From CAUZEO01 sp963578625 (GTDB lineage Bacteria; Verrucomicrobiota; Kiritimatiellia; SLOV01): DNA of 21,454 nucleotides. The translations under genes were made by a program, and so were the position numbers. Position 1 is the stretch's first letter. Each line of letters begins with the position of its first letter. Where the stretch lies: NCBI GenBank assembly GCA_963578625.1, contig CAUZEO010000042.1:1-21454 (forward strand), written 5' to 3'. The notes beneath the pieces were generated by a model. It did not search any database. It had not been told where the DNA came from and saw only the letters and a list, made by a program, of their open reading frames with translations. Shown here piece after piece: positions 17,279 to 21,454 of the stretch.

Positions 17279-19672
17279 ATGCTGGATACCAAACTTCAAT
17301 CATTCGCCTGGATGTGCCTTGCCTCTGCCTGGCCCGCCTTCGCCACCGAATCGACCAACCTTGTCCTCCACCGCCCCTATGCCTACGCGCCGACTCCGGC
17401 GTACCACGACAGCCACGATCCCGTGAATGACCCGATCTACCTCACCGACGGTGAAACGAGGTACACGGGCGGGATGTGGATGAACAAGACCACGGTCGGG
17501 TGGACCGCAGGCGTGGATGCGCCCGTCGTTATTCAGTTCGATCTTGGCGACGAAGCGACCCTCGACGAATTGGTCTTCAACACCTGTGGCGGCGGAGGCG
17601 CGGGTGTGGTCGAGGTTGGCATTCGCGTCTACGTCAGCCTGGACAACGAGAACTACATCCTGGCAGCCGAGCACGTCGCCCCGCCCGCGGAAGCGGCGGG
17701 CGACGAACGACTCGGCGTGCAGATCAAGCTGCCACTGAACGAAACGCGGGCGCGCTACGTTGCGTTGGCATGCAAAGCGCCCCCTCCGTTCTACTTTGTC
17801 TTCGTGGATGAGATCGAAATCCACGGGCGGATTCCCGCCGATCCTGCATCGAGCCTTCCGGTGCTTTCCGCCATTCCCGCAAAAGGAGCGGAAGGTCTTC
17901 AGGGCGCATTGTCGGGGGGAACCCGCGCGTTCAACCTCCTGCGGGACATGACCGCGCCCGTGGATCAGCACACTGCGGCCTGGCCGAAAGAGCAGGCCGA
18001 AGCACAGCGGCAGGACGTGGAGGCAGCCAAACAGCGCGCCCTCCGAGAATCGGACAACCTTCCCGAGATTCGGGCCGAAGTCATCGAGAATCATCGCGTG
18101 CGTGCCCGCGAATTGTACGGCGCGGAGGCGCTTGTATGGGAGACGGTCCCCGATGACCGCTTCACCATGTTGTCCTTTCCGGCGAACCTCCAACCGGCGC
18201 AACAGGCGACCGTACACACCGTAATCAATGCCCTCGAGGCAACGGCCCTGGGCATCGCAAATATTTCGGACCAGGATCAACCTCTCCGGCTCCGCATTCG
18301 CGATGAATACAAGAAGGGTCCGAAAATCACGCCCCGCGTGGGCCGATTTGCCGTCACAACGAACGCGCGCGTGTATCCCGATGCCTTGCTGCTGACCGAC
18401 TCGCCGCACACCATCCCTTCCGGCGAGTCATGCCTGGTCTGGCTGGAGGTGAACACCGAAGGTAGCAAAGCCGGGTTGTTCGAGTACGAAGTATCCGTGC
18501 AGGTCGGAAACGCGACGCACAAAATTCCGCTGGCCGTGCACGTTCACGAAGTAACGCTTTCCCGGGAAACACCCCTGGCCACCGGCAACTGGTCCGACCT
18601 CAACAACGGGGAATTCGAGATGGCGATCCCGGTTCGCGAGGAGATGCTCGCCAACCGGATGACGATCGGCGCGGGAGGAGGCGTGTGGCCACAGCCCAGG
18701 AAGAACGAAATAGGCGAAGTCATCCGCCCCGTGGAACTGGATACGAGCGATTTGGACAAGTTCATCGAGTTTCACAAGGACTTTCCCCGGCTCAGCATCT
18801 TTGTCGCGTTTCATCAATACGCCAATCCGCCAACCCACGACGCGTTCGGACCCGTGACCTGGATGGACGACGAATTCCAGGGAATCTTTCGCGAGTGGAT
18901 CGGCGGCATCATCGACCGGTTCAAAGCCGGCGGCCGGGACTACGACGAGTTTATGATCATGATCTTCGACGAGACGCTGTCCCCGATGGTGGCGCAAGCG
19001 TGTGAACTGGCTCGCAGCGTCGACCCCAACGTGCGCATGAAGATGACCATGCCGCAAGCCGGCAAAGGTTCCGTGGCCCCCTTTGTGGAGGCCGGCATCA
19101 GTGTCTTCAACCACCATGCCGTGCGAACCGGGTACGACAACGCGCCGGACGGCTATCCGATGCTGTCATCCGGCGGCCGGGAACTCCACTTCTACGGCGC
19201 GGCCGACGCGGCGTTCGGATCCGGCAAGGAGCGGGATCCTCTCGGTTTCTTCCGCTACCTGCACTGGACCGCATTCCACCACGGCGCCACCGGCGTGCAC
19301 TTCTGGAACATGCTGCACAACAACGGGCGCGCGCCCATGTGGGGGGACGCGAACATCGGGCAGCCCTACTGGCCGATGGTCTACCCCATCGGGCCGAGAT
19401 ATCCAGAGCCCCCGCCCGACATCCAGACCGCGGAGCAGGTCGTCCCCAGCCGGCGGTGGCGGTACGTCCGCATGGGGATCGAAGACTACATGCTGCTGGG
19501 AATGGCGCGGGACCGGATTGAAGCGCTCGGCGAAGCAGGCGCGGCACACCAGAAAACTCTGGACGAGATTATCAAGACCGTCGCCCTGAACCGTGACACC
19601 GACCGTGAACTGTTCCGGCAAAAACGCAAGGAGCTGGTGGAGCTCGTCGAGTTGCTGGAACAGCAGGGATGA
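17279..19672 (+). CDS. Secreted discoidin-domain/DUF4091 glycosidase-like protein
   Basis: 797 residues. A short signal peptide (MLDTKLQSFAWMCLASAWPA FA) is followed by STNLVLHRPYAYAPTPAY. Residues ~20-185 form an F5/8 type C (discoidin) domain: DGETRYTGGMWMNK, VVIQFDLGDEATLDELVF, and ARYVALACK. A helical linker rich in E, A and Q spans ~215-280. Then a beta-sandwich region and a (beta/alpha)-barrel-like part with FMIMIFDETLSP (conserved D-E), GISVFNHHAVRTG and GVHFWNMLHNNG. The C-terminus RRWRYVRMGIEDYMLLGMA matches DUF4091 (PF13320-type R.W...R.GIEDY.Y). Family role: extracellular glycan degradation, specificity unknown. It overlaps the next gene by ATGA, so translational coupling is likely. 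Confidence 0.85.
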   Translation: MLDTKLQSFAWMCLASAWPAFATESTNLVLHRPYAYAPTPAYHDSHDPVNDPIYLTDGETRYTGGMWMNKTTVGWTAGVDAPVVIQFDLGDEATLDELVFNTCGGGGAGVVEVGIRVYVSLDNENYILAAEHVAPPAEAAGDERLGVQIKLPLNETRARYVALACKAPPPFYFVFVDEIEIHGRIPADPASSLPVLSAIPAKGAEGLQGALSGGTRAFNLLRDMTAPVDQHTAAWPKEQAEAQRQDVEAAKQRALRESDNLPEIRAEVIENHRVRARELYGAEALVWETVPDDRFTMLSFPANLQPAQQATVHTVINALEATALGIANISDQDQPLRLRIRDEYKKGPKITPRVGRFAVTTNARVYPDALLLTDSPHTIPSGESCLVWLEVNTEGSKAGLFEYEVSVQVGNATHKIPLAVHVHEVTLSRETPLATGNWSDLNNGEFEMAIPVREEMLANRMTIGAGGGVWPQPRKNEIGEVIRPVELDTSDLDKFIEFHKDFPRLSIFVAFHQYANPPTHDAFGPVTWMDDEFQGIFREWIGGIIDRFKAGGRDYDEFMIMIFDETLSPMVAQACELARSVDPNVRMKMTMPQAGKGSVAPFVEAGISVFNHHAVRTGYDNAPDGYPMLSSGGRELHFYGAADAAFGSGKERDPLGFFRYLHWTAFHHGATGVHFWNMLHNNGRAPMWGDANIGQPYWPMVYPIGPRYPEPPPDIQTAEQVVPSRRWRYVRMGIEDYMLLGMARDRIEALGEAGAAHQKTLDEIIKTVALNRDTDRELFRQKRKELVELVELLEQQG

Positions 19673-20430
19673 CTCCATCCACAGCGCAACGAGACATCCG
19701 TGAAGGACTGGATCGTCTCGACATCGGCAAGGGTGCCGAAGTCATGGTCCACTCCTCGCTTTCTTCATTCGGAATCGTTGAGGGCGGAGCCCCCGCGGTG
19801 ATCCAGGCGCTGCGGGATCAAGTAACCGGCTCGGGTACGGTGCTGATGCCCGCATTTGTGCAGAAAGTCAACGGACAACGAGCGAGTTACCTGGAGCGGA
19901 AACAGGCGTGGAACGCGATGATGTCTCCGTCCGATGTCGGTTTCATTACCGAAACCTTTCGAAACACGGATCAAGTGCTTCGCAGTGATCATCCCACACA
20001 CTCGATCTGTGCCCGCGGCGCAACCGCCGAAAAAGCCACGCACGGACATCGTTCGGCCCACGGTCGTCCCAGTCCCTGGTCCGACAACGCCTTCGGCATC
20101 GGAAGTCCCTGGGATTGGATGGTTGAGCGGGACATTCACTACCTTCTCATGGGCGTCGATTTTGACGTGTGCACGATGCTCCACTACGTTCAGGCTCTGT
20201 TTGCGGAACGAAACGGGCTGTATAATGAAGACCCAAAGCAGTGGCCGAACTTCGATTTCCCGGCAGTCGGCGATCGGCTGAAGGCAAAGGGAATCGTCGA
20301 TGAGACCGTGGTGGGCGGATCGCGCTGGTATCACATCCGAGCAAGATCGCTGGTAGACGAAGCTCTCGGGATCCTTGAAGAGAATCCTGAGTTGGTAACG
20401 CCGGCCAAAGTTGTTCCATTTCCGAGTTGA
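19669..20430 (+). CDS. AAC(3)-family N-acetyltransferase
   Basis: 253 residues, about normal for the antibiotic NAT family (PF02522-type). Motifs: VMVHSSLSSFGIVEGGA near the N-terminus, GSGTVLMPAF, SDHPTHSICARG with the conserved His, and LLMGVDFDVCTMLHYVQ matching the GV.....T..H active-site segment. Reaction of the family: acetyl-CoA-dependent acetylation of an amino group, classically the 3-amino group of aminoglycosides. The gene starts inside the last codons of the DUF4091 gene (ATGA overlap, 4 bp), so it is made together with a secreted glycan enzyme. This context suggests an amino sugar or other natural amine rather than an antibiotic, which is inference. No signal peptide. Confidence 0.85.
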   Translation: MTPSTAQRDIREGLDRLDIGKGAEVMVHSSLSSFGIVEGGAPAVIQALRDQVTGSGTVLMPAFVQKVNGQRASYLERKQAWNAMMSPSDVGFITETFRNTDQVLRSDHPTHSICARGATAEKATHGHRSAHGRPSPWSDNAFGIGSPWDWMVERDIHYLLMGVDFDVCTMLHYVQALFAERNGLYNEDPKQWPNFDFPAVGDRLKAKGIVDETVVGGSRWYHIRARSLVDEALGILEENPELVTPAKVVPFPS

Positions 20431-20452
20431 ACAGCGGAGCAACCGGAACCTC

Positions 20453-20580
20453 GGGTAGGTTGGCCTTCCAGGCCGACCCGGAGCAAGAGGAGACCGTTCA
20501 TGGAGAATGGAGGAGCGCGCTCTACCATTCACCTTCCATGGCCGTTCTTTGCTCAGCTCGGGCTGGAAGCCCAAGCTACA
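20453..20580. repeat. REP-like hairpin pair in inverted orientation around a central palindrome
   Basis: Hairpin 1 (20458-20478) has stem GGTTGGCC with GGCCGACC; hairpin 2 (20556-20576) has stem GCTCGGGC with GCCCAAGC. Read on opposite strands they are the same motif, GTAGSTTGGSCTTCCAGSC with S = C or G, and both variable positions change on the two stem sides so that pairing is kept. Between them, CATGGAGAATGGAGGAGCG pairs with CTACCATTCACCTTCCATG across an AGCGCGCT centre. This is the layout of a BIME. It follows the AAC(3)-like gene by 22 bp. Confidence 0.65.
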
Positions 20581-20584
20581 ACTC

Positions 20585-21106
20585 GAGACTCTGTTGCGCG
20601 AACTGTCATCGAAATCATCCCGGAGGCCGTCAACAAGTTCCTCGACTGTGGCGACCTCGAACGCGGCTTCGCCCGCGTGCGCTGCGATCACTGCAAGCAC
20701 GAGTACCTGCTGGCTGACGGTCTCTTCGTGCGCTCGGGCCTCTTCTACGTCCTGCCCGATGCCAGCGTCAAGCCGCTGGAGGAGTTGTTCCGGGCGCGGG
20801 TCATCACGTTTCTCGTGGACAAGGGCCTCCTGCCACCCGCGCGGGCAGAGATGCTGCGCGGCTGCCTGCCGGGCACCGAGCTGTGCTCTAGTGCTCGGGG
20901 TGCATTCAGGATTCAACGTGCACCGCAGCCGCCGGGTGTTGCCCGACGAGCGCGAGGACCTTGAGAGCCACCTGGGATTGTGGGAACAGGGCGTCCGCGT
21001 CCATACCGGAGCAGATCCTCCTGCGGAGTACACCCTCGAACCGTGGCTTGAAGACCCCTTTCCCGACTACGAAACAGAACCGGTCCTGGCCAACGCGAAT
21101 TCCTGA
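20585..21106 (+). pseudogene. IS91-family transposase, internally deleted and frameshifted
   Basis: Piece 1: VIEIIPEAVNKFLDCGDLER and ARVRCDHCKHEYLLA, the start of the IS91 zinc-binding domain (first CxxC only). Piece 2, fused directly: LFVRSGLFYVLPDASVKPLE, ELFRARVITFLVDKGLLPPA, from the region after the catalytic core. A frame change near 20885 leads to VHSGFNVHRSRRVLPDERED. Piece 3, after another internal loss: SHLGLWEQG and the acidic tail ending NANS, stop 21104-21106. The rolling-circle catalytic domain with its tyrosine(s) is absent, so it cannot transpose alone. Full-length relatives are usually about twice this length. Confidence 0.75.
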
Positions 21107-21158
21107 ACGCTCGCGGCAGGATGGGTCTCTCCATCTCTGCCGCAGAGCCACCGTAGCG

Positions 21159-21206
21159 CCCCCCTCTGGCCGGTCCGGGGCGTGCCCCGGACCGGCCCGA
21201 GGGGGG
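21159..21206. repeat. 23-bp-arm palindrome inside a 72-bp insertion
   Basis: Arms 21159-21181 and 21184-21206 pair over 23 positions with one mismatch and a 2-nt loop (GT), giving a very stable GC-rich hairpin. The insertion carrying it (21161-21232) is bounded by GCGCC at 21156-21160 and 21228-21232, a 5-bp direct repeat. Either a tiny element with a target duplication, or the original state of the element that A and B lost between the short repeats. Confidence 0.75.
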
Positions 21207-21353
21207 CCTGACGTCTCTCTTGACCCCGCGCCCTCGCTATGCAACTGTCCGTGTCGTTAAAAGGACGCTTTCAGCGGGTTTCAAGGGGCAAGTGCTCATG
21301 CCTCCCAAAAAGCGATTTCCTATCAATTAAAGCTGCAATAATAGGAGCTCCAA

Positions 21354-21454
21354 ATGTCTCGACTGTGGATACCGGCAATTCTGTGTTCGACGATACTGGC
21401 CGCCCCCGCCGCTGGTCAACAGCGCAATCTCGTTCTTAATCGTCCCTACGATTA
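21354..21454 (+). CDS. Secreted protein, N-terminal start, related to the discoidin/DUF4091 protein (3' partial)
   Basis: 33 codons are visible before the window ends. ATG at 21354 with AGGAG 7 nt upstream. The first ~20 residues are a signal peptide (MSRLWIPAILCSTILAAPAA) and the mature start QQRNLVLNRPYDY closely matches STNLVLHRPYAY of the 17279 protein, the opening of its discoidin domain. So a paralogous glycan-active protein probably begins here, but its remaining domains are not visible. Confidence 0.6.
   Translation, partial: MSRLWIPAILCSTILAAPAAGQQRNLVLNRPYD

Larger units (their letters stand above)
20585..21328 (+). mobile_element. IS91-family element remnant C, the largest copy
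   Basis: Holds an internally deleted transposase (20585-21106) and the full right end. The right end is shared with A and B, ends at CCTATCAATT, and contains CTCTGC-C-GCAGAG at 21135-21147. It has a 72-bp insertion (21161-21232) absent from A and B. The left terminus is not defined; it may lie between the REP pair and 20590. It ends only 26 bp before the next gene's ATG. Confidence 0.8.

Noticed and set aside
17300..19678. Minus-strand frames of 369, 229 and 170 codons opposite the DUF4091 gene
   Set aside because: No recognisable motifs; the plus strand has a signal peptide, discoidin domain and DUF4091 end.
19765..21033. 422-codon minus-strand open frame
   Set aside because: It runs across the antisense of the AAC(3)-like gene, the REP pair and the transposase remnant, three unrelated units, so it cannot be a real gene.
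1..21454. CRISPR arrays, tRNA or rRNA genes, toxin-antitoxin pairs, phage genes
   Set aside because: I saw no regularly spaced direct repeats, no cloverleaf-like tRNA sequence, no rRNA motifs and no phage structural genes. By-eye reading can miss a tRNA, so a covariance-model search would be needed to exclude it.

Overview
The window looks like a polysaccharide-degrading accessory region from a high-GC, heterotrophic, Gram-negative-type bacterium. The gene families (sulfatases, Gfo/Idh/MocA oxidoreductases, secreted discoidin/DUF4091 glycosidase-like proteins, NHL-propeller/CBM9 proteins, a galactonate-dehydratase-like enolase) are typical of the PVC group (Planctomycetota, Verrucomicrobiota, Lentisphaerota) or Candidatus Hydrogenedentota. 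That placement is inference from gene content; there is no rRNA or marker gene.

Layout. 1-3112: 5'-truncated beta-propeller protein with two CBM9-like domains. 3113-4087: relics, a sulfatase C-terminal fragment and a 102-bp palindromic element. 4091-7209 (minus): Gfo/Idh/MocA oxidoreductase preceded by a complete sulfatase. 7688-8902 (plus): secreted deacetylase-like barrel protein. 8981-10138 (minus): galactonate-dehydratase-type enolase. 10234-11629 (minus): decayed genes, the clearest a neutral-ceramidase-like pseudogene. 11629-11907: near-identical copy of the sulfatase 3' end, fused to IS91-type transposase remnant A (to 12214). 12256-14940 (minus): visibly AT-rich block with an intact GH20/GH67-like protein and an SGNH-hydrolase fragment. 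14943-17205: tandem gene fragments (beta-helix-like protein, unidentified enzyme tail, sulfatase N-terminal part, IS91 remnant B, Gfo/Idh/MocA tail). 17279-20430 (plus): secreted discoidin-DUF4091 protein overlapping an AAC(3)-family acetyltransferase. 20453-20580: REP-pair palindrome. 20585-21328: IS91 remnant C. 21354-end: start of a second protein resembling the 17279 one.

The intact genes fit uptake-side and cytoplasmic breakdown of sulfated, possibly acetylated or amino-sugar-containing glycans: desulfation, deacetylation, glycosidic cleavage, sugar oxidation and acid-sugar dehydration. No transporter or regulator is visible.

The most striking signal is genomic. Three co-oriented IS91-like remnants share one right end but have unrelated left and right neighbours, and nearly every junction between broken catabolic genes lies at or near such a remnant or another repeat. 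This fits one-ended rolling-circle transposition or repeated deletion around the element. Because repeats and sharp composition changes also mark assembly misjoins, the mosaic should be confirmed with long reads.
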